Source: Kriegella sp963975415
GTDB lineage: Bacteria; Bacteroidota; Bacteroidia; Flavobacteriales; Flavobacteriaceae
Direction of reading: 5' to 3'
Length of the DNA: 64,000 bases
Assembly: GCF_963975415.1 (NCBI RefSeq)
Contig: NZ_CAXBGN010000006.1
Span: 340,019 to 404,018, forward strand
The notes under the pieces were generated by a model that was not told where the DNA came from, did not search any database, and saw nothing but the letters and a program-made list of their open reading frames with translations. The position numbers and the translations under genes were made by a program. Of the stretch, positions 55,353-63,242 are shown one piece after another (position 1 is the stretch's first letter; every line of letters begins with the position of its first letter).

Positions 55353-56870
55353 TCAAACCAAAGGTTTTTGGGTCATTAATTTAGGCTGCTCGACCCCCAT
55401 CATTTTTAGTATTGTAGGAGCGATGTCTCCCAGCACTCCATCCTTGATTTCCTTGATATCATTATCCACCAAAATCAATGGCACAGGATTCGTAGTATGC
55501 GCGGTATTCGGACTGCCATCTGGGTTGATCATGGTGTCGCAATTGCCATGATCGGCAATTACTATGGTAGAATATCCGTTTTCGGAAGCGGCAGTTATAA
55601 CATCTTTGGCACATGAATCGACGACTTCGCAAGCTTTTATGGCTGCTGCCATATCACCTGTATGGCCGACCATATCAGGGTTGGCAAAATTTAGACACAC
55701 GAAGTCTACGTCGCCTTTTTTCAATTCGGGTATAATGGCGTCCCTAATTTCATAAGCACTCATTTCAGGTTGCAGGTCGTAAGTTGCCACTTTGGGAGAG
55801 GGGCATAAAATGCGTTGCTCACCGTCAAAGGGCACTTCCCTTCCACCATTAAAGAAAAAAGTAACGTGTGGGTATTTTTCTGTCTCGGCAATACGTATCT
55901 GTTTTTTGCCGGCATTGGCAAGTACTTCACCTAAGGTCTCTGCAATATTCGCTTTGTCATAAATTACATGTATGCCATTGAAAGAATCGTCATAATTCGT
56001 CATGGTCACATAGTATAGGTTGAGTTTATGCATATTCTCTTCATGCCTATCTTCTTGATTGAGCACCTGAGTCAACTCTCTTCCTCTATCAGTTCTGAAA
56101 TTGAAGAAAATAACGACATCATCCTCTTGAATACTAGCCTTGGGCTTACCATTGCCATCTACCATTACCAGCGGTTCTATAAACTCATCGGTAATATCTT
56201 TGTCATAACTTTCCTGCATTGCTTCAGCTATATCGGTCGTCTTTTCGCCTTTGGCGTTGACCAAAACATCATAAGCCAATTTTACACGCTCCCATCGTTT
56301 GTCCCTGTCCATGGCATAATACCGTCCGATTACCGAAGCTAATTGGGCATTTTTATCGGCACAGAAAACATTGAGATCTACCAAATACCCCTTGCCACTT
56401 CTTGGGTCGACATCACGACCATCGGTAAAGGCATGAACGAACATTTTGTCAAGACCATAAGTGTGCCCAGCCTCGATTAGACCTTTTAAATGAGCGGTAT
56501 GGCTATGAACACCTCCGTCACTGACCAATCCTAGAAAATGAACAGCTTTATTGTTCTTTTTGGCATAGGCAAAGGCATCAGTTAATACTTTTTCGTCCTT
56601 TAGGGTATTTTCTTTGATGGCCAAATTGATTTTTGCCAAATCTTGATAAACGATTCTTCCTGCCCCTAGGTTCATATGACCTACTTCACTATTGCCCATT
56701 TGTCCTTCTGGAAGACCTACGTTCATACCGAAAGTCAGTAGATTGGCATTAGGATAGTTGGTGGTTATGGAATCTATAAATGGAGTATTCGCGTTGTCTA
56801 TGGCGGAAATTTTAGGGTCAGGCGATTTTCCCCAACCATCCAAAATCATCAATATCACTTTCTTGTTCAT
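55353..56870 (-). CDS. gpmI: 2,3-bisphosphoglycerate-independent phosphoglycerate mutase
   Basis: A 505-residue Mn-dependent mutase of the alkaline phosphatase superfamily that exchanges 3- and 2-phosphoglycerate in glycolysis. It opens MILDGWGKSPD, carries the phospho-Ser in GQMGNSEVGHMNLGAGR, the insert domain with HAFTDGRDVDPRSG and RYYAMDRDKRWER, and metal ligands in NFANPDMVGHTGD and VIADHGNCD. First in a unit with map and a methyltransferase. A TACTTTTG box lies 22 nt upstream. Confidence 0.97.
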   Translation of the reverse strand: MNKKVILMILDGWGKSPDPKISAIDNANTPFIDSITTNYPNANLLTFGMNVGLPEGQMGNSEVGHMNLGAGRIVYQDLAKINLAIKENTLKDEKVLTDAFAYAKKNNKAVHFLGLVSDGGVHSHTAHLKGLIEAGHTYGLDKMFVHAFTDGRDVDPRSGKGYLVDLNVFCADKNAQLASVIGRYYAMDRDKRWERVKLAYDVLVNAKGEKTTDIAEAMQESYDKDITDEFIEPLVMVDGNGKPKASIQEDDVVIFFNFRTDRGRELTQVLNQEDRHEENMHKLNLYYVTMTNYDDSFNGIHVIYDKANIAETLGEVLANAGKKQIRIAETEKYPHVTFFFNGGREVPFDGEQRILCPSPKVATYDLQPEMSAYEIRDAIIPELKKGDVDFVCLNFANPDMVGHTGDMAAAIKACEVVDSCAKDVITAASENGYSTIVIADHGNCDTMINPDGSPNTAHTTNPVPLILVDNDIKEIKDGVLGDIAPTILKMMGVEQPKLMTQKPLV

Positions 56871-56892
56871 GGAATGAATTTTTATCAGAAAT

Positions 56893-56900
56893 CAAAAGTA
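56893..56900 (-). promoter_or_regulatory. Candidate -7 promoter element for gpmI-map
   Basis: The minus strand reads TACTTTTG (TAnnTTTG), 22 nt before the gpmI ATG, with TTG about 21 nt further upstream (56924-56922). Confidence 0.5.
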
Positions 56901-57061
56901 CTGTGTTCTGCGGCGATTTGCCAATATTTAGACTTCCTTTTTTGGAGCCACTCTAAGAATTTTGGACGGCATTTACACACAATTTATGATAATGGTCGGA
57001 AATCTACTTTCAAGTACTAGAAAACAGCAATAAACGGATTGTGACATGAGCATGATATCAA

Positions 57062-57069
57062 TATTTTTG
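57062..57069 (+). promoter_or_regulatory. Candidate -7 promoter element for the ada-like gene
   Basis: TATTTTTG (TAnnTTTG) ends only 4 nt before the ATG at 57074; TTG at 57039-57041 gives 20-nt spacing. If used, the transcript would be leaderless or nearly so. Confidence 0.35.
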
Positions 57070-57073
57070 GTAT

Positions 57074-57890
57074 ATGGAAAATAAATACCATTGCAGTATT
57101 ATTGAGAAAGCTATTTATTTCATTACCGAAAACTATCGGTCTCAACCGACACTCGAAGAGGTTTCCGATTATGTTTGCTTGAGCAAGTATCATTTTCAGC
57201 GGCTCTTTCACCAATGGGTCGGAGTTTCCCCAAAACAATTTTTGCAGTTTACTACGGTAGAACATGCTAAAAAATGCTTGGAAGCAGGTCGTACTACTTT
57301 GGCAACTGCCTATGAAGTCGGACTTTCGGGAAATGGTCGCTTGCACTCCCGGGGAGTATGGAAAAAGGGGCGGAGGTCTCATTTTAAAATATCAAGTTAT
57401 CCCAACTCCATTTGGGGAGATGGTCATAGCAGAATCTGATTTGGGAGTAAGTCAGTTGTCTTTTTTACCAGTGAATTGTTCGCCCAAAGAGCTGTTGAAG
57501 TCTATTTTTCCCGATGCTGTTTTTATATCTGAATTAGGAAAATATGGCGCTATGGTCAAAGCTTATTTTGCTACATGGGAAGTTCCTAAAAAGCAAATTG
57601 TGTTAGATCTTAAAGGCACACCGTTCCAAATCAATGTATGGAAAGCATTGTTGACGATACCGAGCGCACAATATTTGGCCTATAACGACGTGGCAGGTGT
57701 TATTGGGAATCCCAAGGCGGTAAGGGCGGTCGGAACCGCTATTGGTAGTAATCCAGTGGCTTATTTGATTCCGTGTCATAGGGTAATAAAGGAGTCTGGT
57801 AAATTGGGCGAATACGGATGGGGAAAGGAAAAAAAACCACTTATAAATGGTTTCGAAAACATCAAATTGAGCAACAAAAGGATTGTATGA
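57074..57890 (+). pseudogene. AraC-HTH/O6-alkylguanine-DNA alkyltransferase fusion (Ada-like), frameshifted
   Basis: The N-terminal part (57074 to about 57346) is an AraC-type double HTH domain (TLEEVSDYVCLSKYHFQRLFHQ, about residues 26-47; then EHAKKCLEAGRTTLATAYEVGLSGNGRLH). The C-terminal part, in a different frame up to 57890, is an alkyltransferase domain with the active Cys in IPCHRVI and the LNGFENIK-like end. They are normally one protein that repairs alkylated guanine. Here the frame breaks after GNGRLH, and TPGEY follows at once in the other frame, so about 7-9 residues are missing. The 8-mer GCTTGCAC at 57339-57346 can serve both flanks. An internal ATG at 57333 might still give an alkyltransferase alone. 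The N-terminal Ada zinc domain is absent. Confidence 0.8.
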
Positions 57891-58088
57891 AATGACACAA
57901 TTGCCGAAATTTTGATAGTAGCGAACGATGCCTTGGTACACATATTACCTTGAGATTGTACAATACATCAAGATATTTCAATTATGTTAAAATTTTGTTA
58001 TTTGCGGATGCATGACGTAACAAAACCAAAGCCTAAAAGTCTATTTATAAACAATCATATTTTATTCATCAATCAAAATTCATTCATC

Positions 58089-58484
58089 ATGAAAAAAACA
58101 GTTTTTACAGTTATCGCTTGCTGTTTATTGACGGCTACTGTCGTAAAAGCAGAAAGTACAATCGACAAAAACAACAGTGAAGTTGTTTCAACACCAATTA
58201 AGAAGCTAGAGGTTACTTCTTTTTGTAAAGCTATTATGGAAGGCGACTACGACGTTGTAAAGCGTATGATCGAACTCGGTGAAAATGTAAATCAGAAATC
58301 ATTGGGAATGACCCCGGCCATATTTGCGGCACGTTACAACAAGGCAGAAATTCTTGAATTGTTGATTGCCAATGGGGCTAACCTCAAAATAAGAAGTGAC
58401 AAAGGGTATACCGTTAAAAAGTATGCCGAACTATCAAATGCAGCCGATGCCCTCGCGGTCATAGAAGCAGCTATGGGTATTTAA
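58089..58484 (+). CDS. Exported ankyrin-repeat protein
   Basis: A 131-residue protein with a signal peptide (MKKTVFTVIACCLLTATVVKA, cleaved near residue 22) and two to three ankyrin repeats (FCKAIMEGDYDVVKRMIELG, then MTPAIFAARYNKAEILELLIANGA and the start of a third at DKGYTVKKYAE). It is small for an ankyrin protein and probably binds another protein in the periplasm. The frame is open 105 bp further upstream, but MKKTV gives a clean signal peptide. A bidirectional terminator separates it from the convergent small gene. Confidence 0.85.
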   Translation: MKKTVFTVIACCLLTATVVKAESTIDKNNSEVVSTPIKKLEVTSFCKAIMEGDYDVVKRMIELGENVNQKSLGMTPAIFAARYNKAEILELLIANGANLKIRSDKGYTVKKYAELSNAADALAVIEAAMGI

Positions 58485-58507
58485 ATTCGTAATAATCATC
58501 AATCAAA

Positions 58508-58543
58508 AGAAAAACCTGAAGGCATTGCCCTCAGGTTTTTTTA
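58508..58543. terminator. Bidirectional terminator between convergent genes
   Basis: A 10-bp outer stem (AAAAACCTGA / TCAGGTTTTT) continues after a mismatch with GGC/GCC around a 3-nt loop. Seven T follow on the plus strand and TTTTTCTTTT on the minus strand, so it can end both the ankyrin gene and the 55-codon gene. Confidence 0.85.
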
Positions 58544-58594
58544 TTAAATATTCACTTCAAATAGTGTTCAAGTAAAAGAGCGAATGTCAAAGCG

Positions 58595-58762
58595 TTAAAA
58601 TTCGAATCCGTTTAAGGCCCTTTCTGTTAGCGCATAAACTGCCATCATCAACATTAAGGCACAAAAAACGGAATAAACCTTTAAGATTACAACCGCAATG
58701 GCTGGTTTACAATTCTCGAAGGCCTCTGTGTAGAGGTTTTTAAAATGTACTAGCGTTCCCAT
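58595..58762 (-). CDS. 55-residue single-span membrane protein
   Basis: A short gene of 55 codons starting MGTLVHFKNLYTEAF. A basic/aromatic N-terminal segment is followed by one hydrophobic span of about 18-20 residues (VYSVFCALMLMMAVYAL) and a short tail ending NGFEF. The pattern KNLYTEAF...LKVYSVFC resembles small flavobacterial proteins I recall as a DUF family (possibly DUF6747), but the name is not certain. It converges with the ankyrin gene over a shared terminator, which supports it as a real gene. No function is known. Confidence 0.7.
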   Translation of the reverse strand: MGTLVHFKNLYTEAFENCKPAIAVVILKVYSVFCALMLMMAVYALTERALNGFEF

Positions 58763-58964
58763 ATAGTTTTATTTAAATGATTAATTAAAGCTATAAGGGT
58801 TAAATCTGAGGTGATAAAGATTATTGGGAGCTGTAAAAGTAAATAAATAATGATAAAACAGAAGGTTGTTCAACGAAATTAACGGTAGAACATCGGGAAG
58901 AAATACTAAAACGATATCGAGCTCCCCTGTCCATGCCTTTTATCGGATAAAAGTGTCATATAAA

Positions 58965-59729
58965 CTATTGATTTTTATACTTTTCTATAGCCTCCCTAAT
59001 TTTTTCTATTCGATTTTCCGGGTCTGGGTGCGTACTTTGAAATTCTGGCGCTCGATTCGGACCAGCGGCAGCCTTCAAGATTTCCATTACTTTGATCATT
59101 TCATTGGGGTCGTAGCCTGATTGCAGCATAAATTGAACCCCTAGCTCATCACTTTCCAGTTCATCTCCCCTTCCATTTTTTAATAAGGTGTTCTGGCCGA
59201 TACTGCCCACAATACCACCGGCATCGGCACCTACCGAGGCTCCCATCGATATGGTTTTCCAAAAACTACTCTCGGCGATACGCTCTGCGGAGTGTCTACC
59301 GATTACATGGCCAATTTCATGGCCGAGAACGCCCGCCAATTGTGCTTCGTTCAATTGTTTAAATAGGGCATAAGTAATGAAAACGGGGCCACCGGGAAGC
59401 GCAAAGGCATTTATGGTCTCATCATCGGCCAATAAATGAAACTCGTATTTATAGGGTGTTTCACTAGCCACACTACTTTGTACCAATTTGTTTCCTATGC
59501 GATCAACTTGGTCTTGAAGTGCTTGGTCAGGATAAAGTCCACCATATTCTTGGGCAATTTCGGGAGAGCTCTGTAGGCCAATGGCTATCTCCTGTTCAGC
59601 TGACATATTGATGGTTTGGGTTCTTCCCGTGTATGGGTTTGTCTCTTTGTTGTTACAGCGTTGAATAAAGGCAAATGCAACAATCGCCAATCCTATTAAA
59701 ATACGTATTTTCCAATTGCCTCCTCTCAT
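58965..59729 (-). CDS. M48-family zinc metalloprotease, membrane-anchored
   Basis: A 254-residue protease with an N-terminal anchor (KIRILIGLAIVAFAFIQ) and an M48 domain. The zinc site is HEIGH (137-141) with a Glu of ELESDELG (about 192) as third ligand. It is of the small BepA/LoiP-like type that degrades misfolded envelope proteins. A Cys at position 25 follows the helix, but Arg at -1 does not fit a lipobox, so lipidation is doubtful. It lies 41 bp after the M15 peptidase gene on the same strand. Confidence 0.9.
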   Translation of the reverse strand: MRGGNWKIRILIGLAIVAFAFIQRCNNKETNPYTGRTQTINMSAEQEIAIGLQSSPEIAQEYGGLYPDQALQDQVDRIGNKLVQSSVASETPYKYEFHLLADDETINAFALPGGPVFITYALFKQLNEAQLAGVLGHEIGHVIGRHSAERIAESSFWKTISMGASVGADAGGIVGSIGQNTLLKNGRGDELESDELGVQFMLQSGYDPNEMIKVMEILKAAAGPNRAPEFQSTHPDPENRIEKIREAIEKYKNQ

Positions 59730-59770
59730 GTCTAAGGTGCTTTAGTATGCTATTTCAAGATACGAAAAGC

Positions 59771-60508
59771 CTATAAAAGTTCGGTGTTTATATCCAGTAT
59801 ATTATTGCGGATGTAATCTTTGATAAAACCCGTAGTAAAATGTTCAATACCATAAAAATCTTCTTCCTTAAGCAATAGGGGAATATTTTTACCTCTGAAT
59901 TCTGTTAGCATGGGTATAGAAAGGGGTGCATAGCTGTAGTGCCACGGCTCATATTTAAACCCTTTTCTTTTGGGTTCATCGGTATATACGAGATAGAAAT
60001 CGAATTTTTTGGAATTTTCATCCATCCATTTTTTAAAATCTTCGAAAGGGCCACCGGCCTCGAACTTAGAAGGTACCAATACGTCGCCCTCCACTTTACG
60101 ATACCCATCTATTATATCAATATCAGTACCCCAATGATGTCTGCTGGTACCGGGAATCGTAGAATATTCAATAATCTTGTCAATGGCCGCCAACGGTTCC
60201 ATGCCCTTGTCTGTATAAGAAATATATTTACGTTCAAAGATAGCCGCCTGCCTGTCAAAACTCCTATAACTCGATACGATCTTAATGTCGATACCGTCAC
60301 TATAGGCTGCTTTCTTCATTTTTAAAAAAGCATCATGAGCGGCCTCCCTAAGATTGATACCTTTACCAAAGAGTTCGATATCGGCTTTTCCCATTAGCTC
60401 TAAGATAGAGTATTCCCACTCTCGATTTTGTGAAAATGATACATTGGGCAAGACTGTAAGGGCCAAACCGGTAAAAATACTTTTTTCGAGAAAAGATCTG
60501 CGTTGCAT
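59771..60508 (-). CDS. M15-family (VanY-like) D-Ala-D-Ala carboxypeptidase
   Basis: A 245-residue exported peptidase for peptidoglycan. The N-terminus MQRRSFLEKSIFTGLALTVL looks like a twin-arginine (Tat) signal. The domain has the metal motif SRHHWGTDIDI and the second cluster EPWHYSY, and VSSYRSFDRQAAIF which positions the substrate. It probably removes the last D-Ala from stem peptides or trims the wall. It is 3 bp after the GNAT gene and 41 bp before the M48 gene. Confidence 0.9.
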   Translation of the reverse strand: MQRRSFLEKSIFTGLALTVLPNVSFSQNREWEYSILELMGKADIELFGKGINLREAAHDAFLKMKKAAYSDGIDIKIVSSYRSFDRQAAIFERKYISYTDKGMEPLAAIDKIIEYSTIPGTSRHHWGTDIDIIDGYRKVEGDVLVPSKFEAGGPFEDFKKWMDENSKKFDFYLVYTDEPKRKGFKYEPWHYSYAPLSIPMLTEFRGKNIPLLLKEEDFYGIEHFTTGFIKDYIRNNILDINTELL

Positions 60509-60511
60509 CTG

Positions 60512-60973
60512 TTACAATTTAGGGTGTTGATTTATTTTCTTGAACAAAACTTGATGTGTTCCAATGTCAGCTACTTCAAAAATACTGCCAATTCTTGAAT
60601 ATCCCAGCTTTTCATAAAAACCAAAGGCATTTTTGCGGGCATTCATCCATATGAAATCTATATTTTTCTCGGAGAACAATTGCTCGCCAAAGAAGAGTAA
60701 CTGTTGGCCGAACCCTTTTTTCCAGTATTTCTCTAAAACCGCCATGCCCCGCAGTTGGTAGGCATTGGTCAAGGAATGCAGAGTGTGGTCGTTCTTAAGA
60801 AATGAGCCAACGGCGACCAGCGTATGATTATGAAAGCCGCCTAGATGTACCGTAGTTTTCAGGTGATCACCATCGAAACGGCAATCTTCCAAGGTCCCGC
60901 CTTTTCGAAGTTCTCGAAGACGCACGGTATATGCTTCTTCTGCGGTAATTGGTCGTAATGTATAGTTGTTCAT
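60512..60973 (-). CDS. GNAT-family N-acetyltransferase
   Basis: A 153-residue acetyltransferase. The acetyl-CoA-binding motif A is RGMAVLEKYWKKGFGQQLL, followed by the motif B-like FIWMNARKNAFGFYEKLGYSRIG. Substrate unknown. It is translated just before the M15 peptidase (3-bp gap), so a wall-related or co-regulated task is possible. Confidence 0.88.
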   Translation of the reverse strand: MNNYTLRPITAEEAYTVRLRELRKGGTLEDCRFDGDHLKTTVHLGGFHNHTLVAVGSFLKNDHTLHSLTNAYQLRGMAVLEKYWKKGFGQQLLFFGEQLFSEKNIDFIWMNARKNAFGFYEKLGYSRIGSIFEVADIGTHQVLFKKINQHPKL

Positions 60974-61236
60974 GGCAATTGTTGCTTATCAAGCAAGGTT
61001 ATTGGGTTCTTAGCCCTACTAAAAATAGAGATTTTTATTAATTTCAGTGTAGTAGAAATTAAGAGGATATATTCTTCATGGTTTCGCGTTCCTGCTCCAA
61101 TCTTGACTCATTTAACGAAATATACAAGCACCCTTGATGTTTTTATTTTAACTCGTTGAATGCGATGTCGTGAAATGAAATTCCTCCGTGATTGATTTTG
61201 TAAAATTGAAATTTATCGAACAGGGTTTAAGACATG

Positions 61237-62385
61237 TCAATGCGCTAAATAGAAAAAACCTTGGAAGTCCCTGTCATAATCTTTTAGGGTTACAATATAG
61301 AAATAGACCCCTACTGGTAGAGCCTTTTCGCGATCGACAACAAAATTATTCAAATTCGAATACCCCCTAAATTCATTAGTATAATTGGGCATTTCGAACA
61401 CCTTTAGACCAAAGCGGTCGTAAATCTGCATATGATTGTTTGGCGAAAGCTCAAGTTCCTCAATTTCGAGCGCGTCGTTCTTGCCATCTCCGTTTGCCGT
61501 AACCAAGTAGTTATCTGGGGTGAGAAAATGCCATGGGTTGCCTAATGCACCGAAACTTATTATTTCGTAATCGTTAGGGATAAAAGGCTTAGATGATACA
61601 AAACCTTGTTCGAGGGTTCCGACTGCAGCGAAGCTGGCCAAACTTTCCCATCGAGCCTCGGATTTATTCCAGCCTACAGGGATTATTTTTTCAACATCGT
61701 CGGTAAGTTTTTCTATTTCGCTGCGTTCGTCCCAACTGATTTGCAAGGTAGCGGTGACGGTACCCTCGAGCCGCCAAAACTCCCTACTGCTAATAGCCTC
61801 AATGTTGAGCATTCGACTTTCCGTATCAAAAGAGCGGTTATAAGTTGAAGAATTATTAGGGTCTTCAAAAAAGTAAGCACATTTGGTCGTCTGGTTTACT
61901 TCTTGGGAGTGCAATATTAGGGGGCGTAATTTTAAAGCGTCGCCTACTGGGAAAGTGACATTCTGCATTTGAGTAGCTGCTGAAAAGCCATTGACCTTGG
62001 TCATGTCACTTTCACCTGTATAAAATGCATTTGACTGAAAGTTGAGGTGTATCCAAGATGTTTCGCGAGGAGTGAAAAAATCACCTGATATAAAGTTGGC
62101 ATTGTGAACCACATTAACGGTGGTTTCTAAACTTACGTAAGTATCGGTCATTATTTCCATATCATAAAAAGTTGGGGATAATGCACCGGAAACGGTAATC
62201 GGGTCGTCACTATAGAAACCTACAAGTCCCTTATTATCATCGAATAAACCATCGTTTCTGAGATGTGTGTGAAAACCCATTGCTCCTTCTTCAAAGATCT
62301 TTAGGTTTCCGGTATTGTGGAAGTTTGTTTGGGAAAATCCACATACACAGAAGAATAGCGATACAATGTTTAAAATTATTTTCAT
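61237..62385 (-). CDS. Secreted protein with type B T9SS sorting domain
   Basis: A 382-residue exported protein with a signal peptide (ending FCVCGFSQ, about 19). Most of it is beta-rich with no recognised domain, and the last 85 or so residues are a gliding-motility-associated C-terminal domain: NYLVTANGDGKNDALEIEELELS, MQIYDRFGLKVFEM, and LPVGVYFYIVTLKDYDRDFQGFFYLAH, the signal that sends cargo through the type IX secretion system. The start MKIILNIVSL is preferred over a 45-bp longer frame that overlaps the previous gene. It is last in a three-gene run with 2-bp and 3-bp gaps. Confidence 0.88.
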   Translation of the reverse strand: MKIILNIVSLFFCVCGFSQTNFHNTGNLKIFEEGAMGFHTHLRNDGLFDDNKGLVGFYSDDPITVSGALSPTFYDMEIMTDTYVSLETTVNVVHNANFISGDFFTPRETSWIHLNFQSNAFYTGESDMTKVNGFSAATQMQNVTFPVGDALKLRPLILHSQEVNQTTKCAYFFEDPNNSSTYNRSFDTESRMLNIEAISSREFWRLEGTVTATLQISWDERSEIEKLTDDVEKIIPVGWNKSEARWESLASFAAVGTLEQGFVSSKPFIPNDYEIISFGALGNPWHFLTPDNYLVTANGDGKNDALEIEELELSPNNHMQIYDRFGLKVFEMPNYTNEFRGYSNLNNFVVDREKALPVGVYFYIVTLKDYDRDFQGFFYLAH

Positions 62386-62387
62386 TC

Positions 62388-63239
62388 CTATTGTATCTGT
62401 TGCCAGTCCGTTCCATCGCTCTGAATCCATAAGACCGTCTGCGGAAGAATAAGCGTTCCGTCAATATTCAAAAGTGTCTTGAATGCACTAATCACTGTGG
62501 AGCCAGCGGCTGAAGTATTCTTTATGATATACATGCGCCCCTTGCAGGTGCTGGCCGCAGGTAAAGTAATTACATCATATCCGTCGTTAATTATGGTATG
62601 ATGCGTTTCATCTAGGGTTATGTTGCCACTTACGGCATCTATTGCAGTTGCAAAGGAGCCTCCAGTCTCCAGTCGAGAATTCGGACTTGCAGTACCTACG
62701 CCCATATTTTGGTCGGCATTTAAAGTCAAGGCGTCTATACCCCCTGTGGAGAACGATAGTTGATTTGTGGCAGATAGGTACACACCCGTGTTCGTATCAC
62801 TGTTGAAATTATAGGCTGGTGCAAGTGCGGTTCCATCATCACTGGTGATCGAAGGTGCTCGCATGGCGCCCGTGACCTCTAATGTATATGATGGTGTGTT
62901 GGTTCCTATTCCCAACCTGTTGTTGGTGGCATCCCAAAATAGTTGATTATTATTTTCGGAAAGGTCACCACTGGAATCCGCAAAGAAGATAGACCCTTGG
63001 GTGCCGGAAATAGTGGGAAGGTCAATTGAAAAGGGAATTTCTTCCCAATTGGACGTATCAAAAATATACATTCTGGCCTCATCGGTATTATAAAGTAAAC
63101 TTCCTTCGATAGAACCTGTTATGGCATTCATTTCGAGGGTAGTTGCACGGGTAAGACCCAATAGAAGATTCGCATCTATTTGACCAAAACAGCCAACAAG
63201 AGGCGCCATCAATAAAAGTTTAAATACTAGTTTTTTCAT
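62388..63239 (-). CDS. Fibre-like secreted protein of unknown function
   Basis: A 283-residue protein with a signal peptide or lipoprotein-like start (LMAPLVGCFGQ, Cys17). It carries pieces typical of tail-fibre-like and trimeric surface proteins: FWDATNNRLGIGTNTPSYTLEVTG (about 104-127), FNSDTNTGVYLSATNQLSFSTGG and NADQNMGVGTASPNSRLE. These short beta motifs also occur before intramolecular chaperones of phage fibres. It ends with a compact domain (about 215-283). It is 3 bp after the upstream fibre-like gene and 2 bp before the type B cargo gene. Confidence 0.75.
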   Translation of the reverse strand: MKKLVFKLLLMAPLVGCFGQIDANLLLGLTRATTLEMNAITGSIEGSLLYNTDEARMYIFDTSNWEEIPFSIDLPTISGTQGSIFFADSSGDLSENNNQLFWDATNNRLGIGTNTPSYTLEVTGAMRAPSITSDDGTALAPAYNFNSDTNTGVYLSATNQLSFSTGGIDALTLNADQNMGVGTASPNSRLETGGSFATAIDAVSGNITLDETHHTIINDGYDVITLPAASTCKGRMYIIKNTSAAGSTVISAFKTLLNIDGTLILPQTVLWIQSDGTDWQQIQ

Positions 63240-63242
63240 AAT

